In this document: piece after piece, positions 8,596 to 16,093 of the stretch | Layout of the letters: every line of letters begins with the position of its first letter | Numbering within the stretch: the stretch's first letter is position 1 | Assembly (NCBI RefSeq): GCF_000308775.1 | Contig: NZ_BAGJ01000270.1 | Span: forward strand, 16,513-80,512 | From: Nocardia testacea NBRC 100365 | GTDB taxonomy: Bacteria; Actinomycetota; Actinomycetes; Mycobacteriales; Mycobacteriaceae | DNA length: 64,000 nt | Direction of reading: 5' to 3' | Position numbers and translations under genes: made by a program | The notes under the pieces: model-generated | The model's database searches: none | Seen by the model: only the letters and a program-made list of their open reading frames with translations | Told to the model about the DNA's origin: nothing

Positions 8596-9722
8596 CCGCC
8601 ACCGGACTCCCGCTCACGGGTGTGAAGGTACTCGATCTGTCGACGTTGCTACCGGGTCCGCTGGCCACGCTGATGCTGGCAGACGCGGGCGCCGATGTCG
8701 TCAAACTCGAACGGCCCGGCCGTGGTGACGAAATGCGCACCTACGAACCGAAATTCGGCGAGGCCAGTGCCAACTACGCCGTCCTCAACCGGGGCAAACG
8801 CGCCTACGGAGTGGACTTCAAGGATCCGGAGCAGCGCGACCGGGTGCTCGCTCTCGCCGCCGAAGCCGATGTGGTCGTGGAGCAGTTCCGTCCGCGTGTG
8901 GCCGACCGGCTCGGTCTGGGCTACGACGCGATCGCGGCGATCAATCCGCGCGTGGTCTACTGCTCGATCACCGGCTACGGCCCGTCGGGACCGCTCGCGG
9001 CCCGGGCCGGTCACGACCTGAACTATCTGGCGGAATCGGGTTTGCTGGGCGTGGTCACCGACACCGCCGGTCGGCCGTCCCTGCCGGTCTCGGTGCTCGC
9101 CGATATCTCGGCCGGCACCTACCCGGCCGTGGTCAATATCCTGTTGGCGTTACGGCAGGCCGAACGCACCGGTGCCGGATGCCACCTCCAGGTCTCGATG
9201 GCCCACAATCTGCAGGTCCTGGCATACGGCTATATCGCCACGCACCAGGCGGGTGGCGCCTGGCCCCGGCCGGGCGCGGAACAGCTGACCGGCGGTAGTC
9301 CGCGGTACCACATCTATCCCACGTCCGACGGCCGCCATGTGGCCTGTGCCGCACTGGAACAGAAATTCTGGGACCGGCTGGTCGAACTCGTCGGCCTGGA
9401 CGAGAAGTTCCACGACGACGCGGGGCAGGAGCAGGCGGTGATCGCGGCTCTCGGCGATATCTTCGCCCGGCAGCCGGCCACCTACTGGCGGCAGCTGCTC
9501 GAGGGTGAGGACGTGTGCACTGTGGTGGTCGCCACCTGGGACGAGGCGGTCCGAATCGGGCTGGTCGATACCGACGCGCCAGAGCGGGTGTCGCGGCCCG
9601 GCGAGCCGGGCGAATCCTTCGCCACGCTGGCGAGTCCGGTGGACCCGTCCCTGCGGCAGGTGGGCGGCACCCGTCCGTATCCGGCGCTGGCATCCCTGCC
9701 CGATACCTCGCCCTGGTCCTGA
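8592..9722 (+). CDS. CaiB/BaiF family III acyl-CoA transferase
   Basis: A complete 376-residue family III CoA-transferase in an ATGA overlap with the ligase gene. It opens LTGVKVLDLSTLLPGPLATLMLADAGADVVKLE and continues with NRGKRAYGVDFKDPEQRD. The catalytic Asp is in GHDLNYLAESGLLG (around residue 140), and SVLADISAGTYPAVV follows. It transfers CoA between carboxylates without ATP and may recycle CoA or resolve a branched or cyclic intermediate. It is the last intact gene before a scar region; with the truncated one at the left edge the operon has two such enzymes. Confidence 0.92.
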   Translation: MTATGLPLTGVKVLDLSTLLPGPLATLMLADAGADVVKLERPGRGDEMRTYEPKFGEASANYAVLNRGKRAYGVDFKDPEQRDRVLALAAEADVVVEQFRPRVADRLGLGYDAIAAINPRVVYCSITGYGPSGPLAARAGHDLNYLAESGLLGVVTDTAGRPSLPVSVLADISAGTYPAVVNILLALRQAERTGAGCHLQVSMAHNLQVLAYGYIATHQAGGAWPRPGAEQLTGGSPRYHIYPTSDGRHVACAALEQKFWDRLVELVGLDEKFHDDAGQEQAVIAALGDIFARQPATYWRQLLEGEDVCTVVVATWDEAVRIGLVDTDAPERVSRPGEPGESFATLASPVDPSLRQVGGTRPYPALASLPDTSPWS

Positions 9723-9773
9723 TCCGGCGCCCGATCGCCGGCCACTCCTCTCTACTTCGAACAGGAATCCGTC

Positions 9774-9920
9774 ATGCGTGCTGTACTGGTCAGGGAATTC
9801 GGGCCGCCCTCGCCCTGGTGGTCGAGGAGGTTCCCGACCTCGTGCCCGGCCCCGTTGAGCTCGATGAGTCAATCGTCGCCTTCCTCGGGATCGGCGCGCG
9901 GAACTTCCTCACGCCAATCG
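9774..9920 (+). pseudogene. Remnant of zinc-type/quinone oxidoreductase N-terminus, frameshifted
   Basis: ATG at 9774 opens MRAVLVREFGPP, the usual start of NADPH:quinone reductase/medium-chain dehydrogenase proteins (normally ~330 residues). From about 9808 the similarity continues in another frame as ALALVVEEVPDLVPGPVELDES and then GIGARNFL, echoing the VEEVPDPVPGPGEV pattern of the family. Only ~45 residues survive before the sequence turns into a different remnant. The piece is too short to be functional; it is interpreted as a frameshifted and deleted gene that once sat in the operon. Confidence 0.55.
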
Positions 9921-9927
9921 AATCCGG

Positions 9928-10089
9928 GGCTCGATTCACGCGAAGTATGCGGTCCGCACCCGGCGGGAGTCGGCGGACCGCCCGGACCGCGGGGTCGTGG
10001 AATTCGGCGGCACCGTTCTCGACCGGGACGGAACGATCGTCCAGCGCGATACCAAAACGCTTCTCGTGGCACGGAGGAACAATGACTGA
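9928..10089 (+). pseudogene. Remnant of MaoC-like dehydratase C-terminus
   Basis: In the third frame, bases 9928-10089 read SIHAKYAVRTRRESADRPDR then GVVEFGGTVLDRDGTIVQRD and KTLLVARR before TGA. The order RESxSRPDRGxVxF, followed by xxNQDGxVVQ and a short basic end, is how MaoC/hotdog-type acyl dehydratases finish. No start or N-terminal half is present and the previous remnant abuts it directly, so a deletion appears to have joined the head of one gene to the tail of another. The stop overlaps the thiolase ATG by 8 bases, as if the original gene had been coupled to it. Confidence 0.5.
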
Positions 10090-11281
10090 GGCGTATGTCT
10101 ATGCGGCGGCCCGCACTCCGTTCGGGCGTTTCGGCGGCGCACTGGCCGGCGTCCGCCCGGACGATCTCGCCGCGACCGCCGTGACCGGCGTACTGGGAAA
10201 GGCGCCCGCGCTCGATTCCGCCGAGATCGGGGATGTGGTGTGGGGCAACGCGAACGGGGCGGGCGAGGACAACCGCAATGTCGGCCGGATGGCGGTCCTG
10301 CTGGCCGGGCTGCCGACCTCGGTACCGGCGACGACCGTGAACCGGCTCTGCGGTTCGTCCCTGGACGCGGCGATGATCGCCTCGCGGAGTATCGAAACCG
10401 GTGACGTCGACATCGCATTGGCCGGTGGTGTCGAGTCGATGACCCGGGCGCCGTGGGTGCTGCCCAAACCGGATCGCGCCCATCCGGCCGGTGACGTGAC
10501 CGCGGTATCAACCACACTCGGCTGGCGCCTGGTCAACACTCGGATGCCTGCCGAGTGGACGGTGTCGCTGGGGGAATGCAATGAACAACTCGCCGGCCGG
10601 TTCCACATCTCGCGGGCACGGCAGGACGAATTCGCGGTGCGTTCGCACACGCTGGCTCACGCCGCATGGGAAGCGGGACGGTACGACGATCTGGTGATCC
10701 CCGTCCCCGGGACCGACCTCGCGCGCGACGAAGGGATCCGGCCGGATTCCGATATGGAACGCCTGGCCGGACTGAAACCGTCCTTCCGGCCGGACGGAAC
10801 GATCACCGCGGGTAATGCCAGTCCGTTGAGCGACGGAGCGTCGGCGCTGCTGCTCGGTTCCGCGGCGGCGGCCGCCCGGATCGGGAGCACCCCGCTGGCC
10901 CGGATCGCGGGGCGGGGAAGCTCTGCCCTCGACCCGCAGGATTTCGGGATCGCGCCCGTGGCGGCCGCCGAGGCCGCACTGGACCGGGCCGGGATCGGCT
11001 GGCCGGACGTGGCCGCGGTGGAACTCAACGAGGCTTTCGCCATCCAGGCGCTGGCCTGCGTCGATGCCTGGAAGATCGACCCGGAGATCGTCAACACCTG
11101 GGGCGGCGCCATTGCGCTCGGCCATCCGCTAGGCGCCTCCGGCACCCGGATCCTCGGCACGCTGGCCGGGCGGCTGATCGCCGGGGGACAGCGGTGGGGA
11201 GTCGCCGCCCTCTGTATCGGCGTCGGCCAGGCGCTGGCCGTCGTACTGGAGAACACCGCATCGGAATCGGAGAAACGATGA
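10082..11281 (+). CDS. Thiolase family protein (acetyl-CoA acyltransferase)
   Basis: A 399-residue thiolase. ATG at 10082 gives TEAYVYAAARTPFGRFGGAL, the normal family start; the longer upstream in-frame sequence belongs to the decayed region. The nucleophile cysteine is in TTVNRLCGSSLDA (around residue 90), then VDIALAGGVESMTRAPW. The His is in AVELNEAFA, and the second Cys in the C-terminal loop AALCIGVGQALAVVLE. It cleaves 3-ketoacyl-CoA with CoA, releasing acetyl-CoA. It is coupled by ATGA to the third 3-hydroxyacyl-CoA dehydrogenase, so both catalyse successive steps on the ring-opened chain. A second thiolase at 18932 belongs to the pca pathway. Confidence 0.93.
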   Translation: MTEAYVYAAARTPFGRFGGALAGVRPDDLAATAVTGVLGKAPALDSAEIGDVVWGNANGAGEDNRNVGRMAVLLAGLPTSVPATTVNRLCGSSLDAAMIASRSIETGDVDIALAGGVESMTRAPWVLPKPDRAHPAGDVTAVSTTLGWRLVNTRMPAEWTVSLGECNEQLAGRFHISRARQDEFAVRSHTLAHAAWEAGRYDDLVIPVPGTDLARDEGIRPDSDMERLAGLKPSFRPDGTITAGNASPLSDGASALLLGSAAAAARIGSTPLARIAGRGSSALDPQDFGIAPVAAAEAALDRAGIGWPDVAAVELNEAFAIQALACVDAWKIDPEIVNTWGGAIALGHPLGASGTRILGTLAGRLIAGGQRWGVAALCIGVGQALAVVLENTASESEKR

Positions 11282-12120
11282 ATCTGCCAACCAGAGTGGG
11301 GGTCTACGGGGGCGGCCGCATGGGGGCGGGTATCGCGCATGCCTTCCTGCTGGCGGGCGCGGGGGTGACCGTCGTCGAAGCCGATCCGGACGCAGTGGCC
11401 GCGGCCCGCGGCCGGGTGGAGTCGAGTCTGGCCACGGCCGCGGCGCGCGGCACCCTCGCCGAGGCACCCGAATCGGTGACCGCCCGGCTCACCGTCACCA
11501 CCGACACCTCCGCCTTGGCCGCGGCCGGTCTCGTGGTGGAAGCGGTCCCCGAGATCGCCGAGCTGAAGGCGACCGTGCTCGACCGGATCGAGAAGGAAGC
11601 GCCCGACGCCGTCGTGGCCACCAACACCAGCTCGCTGTCGATCGACGGGCTGGCGGCGCAGCTGACGCGCCCGGGCACCTTCCTCGGCCTGCACTTCTTC
11701 AACCCGGTTCCGGCGAGCGGCCTGGTCGAGATCGTGGTCGGCGGCCGTACCGACGCCGCGGTGGTCGCCGAGGCGCAACGCTGGGTGGCGGCGCTCGATA
11801 AGACCGCGATCACGGTCACCGACTCGCCCGGGTTCGCCTCATCACGGCTGGGTGTCGCGATCGCTCTCGAGGCCATGCGCATGCTCGAGGACGGCGTCGC
11901 CTCGGCCGAGGACATCGACGCGGCGATGGCGCTGGGCTATAAACATCCGATGGGGCCGCTGCGTACCACTGATGTGGTCGGCCTGGACGTTCGGCTCGCC
12001 ATCGCCGAACACCTCGCGCGTGAAGTCGGCCCCCGGTTCGAGCCACCGGCGATCCTTCGGGCGAAGATCGCCGCCGGGCATCTCGGCCGGAAGACGGGCC
12101 GGGGCTTCTACACCTGGTGA
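11278..12120 (+). CDS. 3-hydroxyacyl-CoA dehydrogenase, third copy
   Basis: A 280-residue enzyme starting at ATG 11278 in a 4-base overlap with the thiolase. It has GVYGGGRMGAGIAHAFLLAG (NAD loop), GLHFFNPVPASGLVEIVV (catalytic His), DSPGFASSRLGVAIALEAM, and the C-terminal GHLGRKTGRGFYTW. It carries the complete two-domain architecture. It is more diverged from the tandem pair at 3314 and 4202 than they are from each other in the visible motifs. It closes the acyl-CoA operon; the next gene is on the other strand. Confidence 0.92.
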   Translation: MNLPTRVGVYGGGRMGAGIAHAFLLAGAGVTVVEADPDAVAAARGRVESSLATAAARGTLAEAPESVTARLTVTTDTSALAAAGLVVEAVPEIAELKATVLDRIEKEAPDAVVATNTSSLSIDGLAAQLTRPGTFLGLHFFNPVPASGLVEIVVGGRTDAAVVAEAQRWVAALDKTAITVTDSPGFASSRLGVAIALEAMRMLEDGVASAEDIDAAMALGYKHPMGPLRTTDVVGLDVRLAIAEHLAREVGPRFEPPAILRAKIAAGHLGRKTGRGFYTW

Positions 12121-12202
12121 ACACGCCACGACGGGCGGCCGGTCCGCGGCGGACGACAGAACGTGCGATGCTTCGCCCGGCCGGCAGCCGGTTGTCCCGG
12201 CT

Positions 12203-12661
12203 TCACCCCTGGTTCGTCCCGCTGTTGCGGGCTTCCACGGCTTCCACCGTCTTCCGGAACGCGTTCCTGAGCACGCCCCGGCCGACCGACCCGACCACGG
12301 CGCCGAGCGCTCGACCAGTCGCGTTCTTACCCTCGCGAACCACGACGACGTCCACCTCGGTCTTTCCGTCGGGGCGGGGGGTGAAGCGGTAGGTGTGGCC
12401 GGAGTGGCCGCCCCACAGGTTGGAGTCGGTGGTGGTCATGACCACCCGGTGCGGGTCCGACCAGTCGTAGTGCAGCCGTTCCCAGATTCCGCGCGACCCC
12501 TCCGTGACGTCGGCCTCGGTGGGACCGCGATGGTGTACCTCGAGGTATTTGTCGGCACTGTTGCCGAACAGCTGCTCACGGCCGGGCCCGAAATCGGTGA
12601 GCGCGGCGACGAACTGTTCGGGTGTCGCGTCGGTCGTTTCCGTGAAGTGGAGAGTGGACAT
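12203..12661 (-). CDS. SRPBCC-family protein
   Basis: A 152-residue protein with the polyketide-cyclase/START-like (SRPBCC) pattern: an N-terminal strand and helix (HFTETTDATPEQFVAALTDF), a WERLHYDWSDPHRVVMTTTDSN region, the anti-parallel strands HTYRFTPRPDGKTEVDVVVV, and a long C-terminal helix (GRGVLRNAFRKTVEAVEARN). The fold binds hydrophobic ligands in a cavity; no catalytic residue can be assigned. It converges on the acyl-CoA operon and diverges from the radical SAM gene at 12823, with about 160 bases between them. Confidence 0.75.
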   Translation of the reverse strand: MSTLHFTETTDATPEQFVAALTDFGPGREQLFGNSADKYLEVHHRGPTEADVTEGSRGIWERLHYDWSDPHRVVMTTTDSNLWGGHSGHTYRFTPRPDGKTEVDVVVVREGKNATGRALGAVVGSVGRGVLRNAFRKTVEAVEARNSGTNQG

Positions 12662-12822
12662 GGGTGCTCCCGTATACGCGGTGGCTTCATCTCGTCGACC
12701 AGGAACTACGCGTGTCCTTCCAGGTTACGGAGCGATCGTGGCAGGTGGTACCCGGTCGTGTCGCCGGACACCCGGGGCCCGGTGCGCGCCGGAATGTCGG
12801 AGGTGTGGAGTAGGCAGGGACC

Positions 12823-13926
12823 ATGACTGCCTCCCCCGCGGCTCAGAGCCCGGCACGGTCCACACCGGGCCCCCGACTGCTGGATATCCGTCGCCTGTGG
12901 GCCGAACCGGAGGCGCTGGCGAGCCCGCGCGGTCAGCAGGTGCGCGCGCGCTTCCCCGACGCCGAGATCATCCCGGTCGCGTCCCACTGGAATATCGACC
13001 GGTTGCACGGCAACGCGGGCAATATCGACCGGTGGATCCGGGTCAAGACCGAGGACCTGGTGCTCGGGGTCAAGAAGTCGCTGACGGCCCGGGAGAACGG
13101 GCGGTCGGCCGATTGGATCGCCCCGTCGACGTCCAACGGCTGCGCGATGGCGTGCGCCTACTGCTACGTTCCCCGTCGCAAGGGGTATGCCAACCCGATC
13201 ACGGTGTTCACCAATATCGACAAGATCGTCGGCTACCTCGGCCGGCATGTGCGCAGACAGGGGCCCAAGACGCTGCCCAACCAGTGCGATCCGCAGGCGT
13301 GGGTCTACGACCTGGGGGAGAACAGCGACTGCTCGGTCGACGCACTGGTCAGTGACAATGTCGCCGACCTGATCACCGCGTTCCGCGCCTGGCCCACCGC
13401 GAAGGCCTCGTTCGCGACCAAATACGTCAACCGCGACCTGCTCGATCTGGACCCGCGGGGCCGGACGCGGATCCGGTTCTCGCTCATGCCCGAGGCCGAC
13501 TCGCGGCTGCTCGACCTGCGGACCACACCGATCCGGCAGCGGATCGCCGCCATCGACGACTTCGTGGCGGCGGGCTACGAGGTCCACGTCAACTTCTCCC
13601 CGGTCGTCGTCCGCCCCGGCTGGGAACGGGACTGGGCCGAACTGCTGGAACAGCTCGGCGACGGCACCGGGGCCGCCTTCAAGGCGCAGGCGGCCGCCGA
13701 GATCATCATGCTCACCCACAACGAACAGTTGCACGAGGTCAACCTCGGCTGGCATCCGAAAGCCGAGGACCTGCTGTGGCAGCCGGCCGTCCAGCAGGCC
13801 AAGCGCTCGGGTTCGGGGATGTGGAACGTGCGCTACCGCAACAACATCAAAGTCGCCGGTGTCGATACCCTCACCGGTCTCATCGCCGAGCGGGCACCCT
13901 GGTTGACGGTGCGCTACGCGTTCTGA
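12823..13926 (+). CDS. Spore-photoproduct-lyase-family radical SAM protein
   Basis: A 367-residue protein. The segment STSNGCAMACAYCYVPRRKG around residues 105-122 contains a CxxxCxxC motif for the radical-SAM [4Fe-4S] cluster. Later segments (FATKYVNRDLLDLDPRGRTR, RIRFSLMPEADSRLLDLRTT, and a conserved EVHVNFSPVVVRPGWERDW) follow the spore photoproduct lyase family. SPL repairs thymine dimers in Firmicutes spores; actinobacteria of this type do not make endospores, so DNA-lesion repair or another radical reaction is an inference. ATG at 12823 is the only convenient start; the gene stands alone. Confidence 0.8.
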   Translation: MTASPAAQSPARSTPGPRLLDIRRLWAEPEALASPRGQQVRARFPDAEIIPVASHWNIDRLHGNAGNIDRWIRVKTEDLVLGVKKSLTARENGRSADWIAPSTSNGCAMACAYCYVPRRKGYANPITVFTNIDKIVGYLGRHVRRQGPKTLPNQCDPQAWVYDLGENSDCSVDALVSDNVADLITAFRAWPTAKASFATKYVNRDLLDLDPRGRTRIRFSLMPEADSRLLDLRTTPIRQRIAAIDDFVAAGYEVHVNFSPVVVRPGWERDWAELLEQLGDGTGAAFKAQAAAEIIMLTHNEQLHEVNLGWHPKAEDLLWQPAVQQAKRSGSGMWNVRYRNNIKVAGVDTLTGLIAERAPWLTVRYAF

Positions 13927-14206
13927 GCCGCCGGGACCGCAACGGTCGGCGACCGCGGGTGTTACCCCGGCGGAGATGCTCTTTCGCGGATTCCAGGAAG
14001 CTCGCGACGAGCGGATCGTGTTCGCCGGCGCGGGTGAACACGGCCACCTGGCACGGTTCGATGCCGTCGATGGGGATCACCGCGAGATCGTAGCGGAGCG
14101 TACTGCGCCGGTCGTCGACGGGCACGATGGCGAGGGGCCGCCCGTCGGCGGCCACTTCCAGCTTGCCCTCGAAAGTGTCGACGAGCAGGAGGCCCAGCGG
14201 CGCGGG
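13880..14206 (-). pseudogene. LysR-type regulator C-terminal fragment
   Basis: Reading the minus strand from about 14206 gives PLGLLLVDTFEGKLEVAADG, then RPLAIVPVDDRRS, DLAVIPIDGIEPCQVAVF and HDPLVASFLESAKEHLR, which is the last ~80 residues of a LysR substrate-binding domain. There is no start codon with a ribosome site, no helix-turn-helix and no N-terminal 200 residues. At about 14206 it abuts an unrelated plus-strand fragment, so it is a deletion remnant. The tail after EHLR is Arg-rich read-through overlapping the end of the radical SAM gene. Confidence 0.6.
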
Positions 14207-14221
14207 CTTCCGCGGCCGCCC

Positions 14222-14389
14222 GGGCGAAACGCGGCGGAGCAGGCCAAGGCGCAGATGGCCGCGGACAATCCGATGCTGCGTATGGGAACCCCGGCCGAGG
14301 TCGCCCGGGCAGTGTTGTTCCCGGCGTTCGACGCCACCTACACGACCGGAGCCGAACTCGTCGTGGACGGCGGGGGCTCGCAGCTCTGA
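14222..14389 (+). pseudogene. Short-chain dehydrogenase C-terminal fragment
   Basis: The plus-strand frame reads NAAEQAKAQMAADNPMLRMG, TPAEVARAVLFPAFDATYTT and GAELVVDGGGSQL before TGA. This is the end of a classical SDR: the GxPxEVA...FLASDDAxYxTG block and final VDGG strand. The Rossmann loop and the YxxxK active site are missing, leaving about 55 residues. It joins head-on to the LysR fragment, as expected if a deletion removed the regulator's 5' half and most of a divergent target SDR. Confidence 0.6.
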
Positions 14390-14408
14390 GGTGTGCCGAT
14401 CCGGACGA

Positions 14409-14449
14409 CCGGAATGCCGCCGGGGGTCTGCCCGCCCGGCGGCTTCCGG
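14409..14449 (-). terminator. Hairpin terminator after ribH
   Basis: Arms GCCGCCGGG (14416-14424) and CCCGGCGGC (14435-14443) pair perfectly around a 10-base loop, and CCGGAA/TTCCGG extend the stem outside with one bulged base. It lies 10 bases beyond the ribH stop on the minus strand. There is no T-run, as is common in actinobacterial terminators. Confidence 0.6.
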
Positions 14450-14458
14450 TATCAGCGA

Positions 14459-14905
14459 TCAGACTGGGATCGGCTCCGCGGTCACCGTGGCCGCGATCGC
14501 CGCGGCCAGTTCCGCGCCCTTGATCTCGAAGTGCCGGGTGAAGTACTCCAGATGCTCGGTGTGTTCGTGGAAGTGATGCGGGGTCAGGACCGCCGAGAAG
14601 ACCGGTACACCGGTGTCGAGTTGTACGCGCATCAACGCGTCCACCACGGTCGCCGCCACGAAGTCGTGCCGGTAGATACCGCCGTCCACCACCAGGGCGC
14701 AGCCCGCCAGGCCGGCGTAGCGGCCGGTGGCGGCCAGTTGTTTGATGCGCAGCGGGATTTCGAAGGCGCCGGGAACTTCGATCACATCGATATCGACGAT
14801 GCCGCGCTCGCAGAGCCCGGCCCGGCAGGCCGCGACGGCCCGGTCGACGATATCGGCGTGCCATCGGGCGGCGACGAGTGCGATGCGGTTCGGGGTGGGT
14901 GACAT
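14459..14905 (-). CDS. ribH: 6,7-dimethyl-8-ribityllumazine synthase, type II (RibH2-like)
   Basis: A 148-residue lumazine synthase, which condenses 5-amino-6-ribitylaminouracil with 3,4-dihydroxy-2-butanone 4-phosphate in riboflavin synthesis. Start is ATG 14905, just after GAGCAGGAGGAACAG. Visible motifs are ARWHADIVDRA, EVPGAFEIPLRIK, DGGIYRHDFVAATVV (with the catalytic His) and VFSAVLTPHHFHEH. ARWHADIVD and LTPHHFHE match the decameric RibH2 type known from Brucella and rhizobia rather than the usual icosahedral or pentameric RibH. It stands alone, without ribD, ribE or ribBA, under an FMN riboswitch. It may be a second, flavin-depletion-induced enzyme. Confidence 0.9.
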   Translation of the reverse strand: MSPTPNRIALVAARWHADIVDRAVAACRAGLCERGIVDIDVIEVPGAFEIPLRIKQLAATGRYAGLAGCALVVDGGIYRHDFVAATVVDALMRVQLDTGVPVFSAVLTPHHFHEHTEHLEYFTRHFEIKGAELAAAIAATVTAEPIPV

Positions 14906-14912
14906 TCTGTTC

Positions 14913-14957
14913 CTCCTGCTCGCTGTGTCACCCAGGGCATGACGACGCGAACAGGAG
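14913..14957 (-). promoter_or_regulatory. Candidate ribosome-site-masking helix between riboswitch and ribH
   Basis: On the minus strand, CTCCTGTTC (14957-14949) can pair over nine positions (eight Watson-Crick, one G-U) with GAGCAGGAG (14921-14913), which contains the ribH ribosome binding site. The upstream half is directly downstream of the riboswitch core. This is the geometry of an expression platform that blocks translation when FMN is bound. It is inferred from complementarity only. Confidence 0.5.
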
Positions 14958-14985
14958 CCACCCGCACGCGGGCGCTCCGGTGCCG

Positions 14986-15147
14986 CGTTCTCTTCCATCC
15001 GGACTGTGACCGTCGGCTCCGGGATCACACCGGAATCTGCTCGACCCACGGCGTCCGAGGACACTGTGGCGCTCGCGGGCTCGTGCACCGGATCCGACCG
15101 GATGCCATGACCGCCGGTGGGGAATTCCACCCCGCCCTGAGAACGTG
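14986..15147 (-). promoter_or_regulatory. FMN riboswitch (RFN element)
   Basis: Read on the minus strand, the element begins at 15147 with TTCTCAGGGCGGGGTGGAAT, followed by TCCCCACCGGCGGTCATGGC. Next come GCCCGCGAGCG and AGCAGATTCCGGTGTGATCC, then GGAGCCGACGGTCACAGTCC, ending GGATGGAAGAGAACG near 14986. These blocks, in this order, are the conserved core of the FMN-binding RFN element; the variable arm is about 35 bases. It sits 80 bases before the ribH start and should repress it when FMN is plentiful. Confidence 0.93.
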
Positions 15148-15215
15148 TACAGATCGGACAGTAACAATGCCGCGACCTCGGGACAAGCCGGCGGTTGTCC
15201 GCCCGGCCCGGACCG

Positions 15216-15962
15216 TCATGTTCGCGGAAGGTGCTCGCGGCGGTCGTAGTACAGCAGGCGGTAGTCGCCGGCCTCGCACGTCCACGCGGTCACCGACGCG
15301 TTCCCGGCCAGTCCCCGGGCGGCGACGGCGAGTGTCGCGGTGTCGTCGAGGTGCTCGAGCAGGCGGCGCAGCATCAGGATCACCGCGTCGTGCGCGACGA
15401 TCAGTACCCGTTGGTGCCGGGTATCGGCGGCGATGCGGTCGAGCACCCCTGATAAGCGGGCGGCGACATCGAGGAAGGATTCGCCGCCGGGCGGCCGGTA
15501 GCCGAGCGGGTCGGCCTGTTCGGCCGCGTACTGTTCGGGATACCGCTCCCGGACTTCGGAGAGGGGAATGTGTGCCAGAGTGCCGCGGAAGCGGTCGTAC
15601 AGCCGCGGGTCGGTCACCCGGCAGGGCGGCGTCACGCCGGCCGTCCGGAGTTCGGCTTCGGCGAGTTGCCAGGTCTGTACCGCCCGGCGATACGGTGAGC
15701 ACAGGACGATCTCCGGGAGCTGCTCCGGCGGCAGCGCGGCGATCCATCGGCCGAGGGCGACGGACTGGCGTGCGCCCAGATCGGTCAGTTCGATGACCAT
15801 ATCGTCGGCTTCGGCGGGGGTCGCGGGGCGGAATCCGGCATTGACGGTGCTCTGGCCGTGCCGGACGGCGTAGAGCAGGCGCGGGTTCGCGGTGTCGCGA
15901 TGCCCGCGGGGATATTCGGGCGCGCCGGGAACTGCGGGGTCGGCGGGCGGCTGCGTACTCAT
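15216..15962 (-). CDS. Histidine phosphatase family protein
   Basis: A 248-residue phosphoglycerate-mutase-like phosphatase. The catalytic motif YAVRHGQSTVN lies near residue 35, with the second-site residues in LCSPYRRAVQTWQLAE, a GGESFLDVAARL segment with the acid, and VLIVAHDAVILML with the second catalytic His. ATG at 15962 is preferred over longer in-frame starts, because the extra 48 residues would be low-complexity and would run through a 29-bp palindrome. The substrate is unknown; the family covers sugar phosphates, nucleotides and phosphoproteins. It diverges from the esterase-family gene. Confidence 0.85.
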   Translation of the reverse strand: MSTQPPADPAVPGAPEYPRGHRDTANPRLLYAVRHGQSTVNAGFRPATPAEADDMVIELTDLGARQSVALGRWIAALPPEQLPEIVLCSPYRRAVQTWQLAEAELRTAGVTPPCRVTDPRLYDRFRGTLAHIPLSEVRERYPEQYAAEQADPLGYRPPGGESFLDVAARLSGVLDRIAADTRHQRVLIVAHDAVILMLRRLLEHLDDTATLAVAARGLAGNASVTAWTCEAGDYRLLYYDRREHLPRT

Positions 15963-15987
15963 ACCCAGAGGATGTACCGGTCGACGC

Positions 15988-16016
15988 CCGGCTGTCCGGA
16001 ACTTCCGGACAGCCGG
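15988..16016. repeat. 29-bp palindrome upstream of the phosphatase
   Basis: Arms at 15988-16001 and 16003-16016 (CCGGCTGTCCGGAA and its exact reverse complement) are perfectly paired over 14 bases around a single central C. It begins 26 bases upstream of the phosphatase ATG, inside its probable leader. It could be a dimeric-regulator operator or an mRNA hairpin. Confidence 0.7.
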
Positions 16017-16093
16017 ACGCTGCGTCGCCGCGGGATCGGCGGCGGATGAGTGGTCGGGTCCGGGTGCTCGAAGAGTCGTCGCGGTGAATCCGG

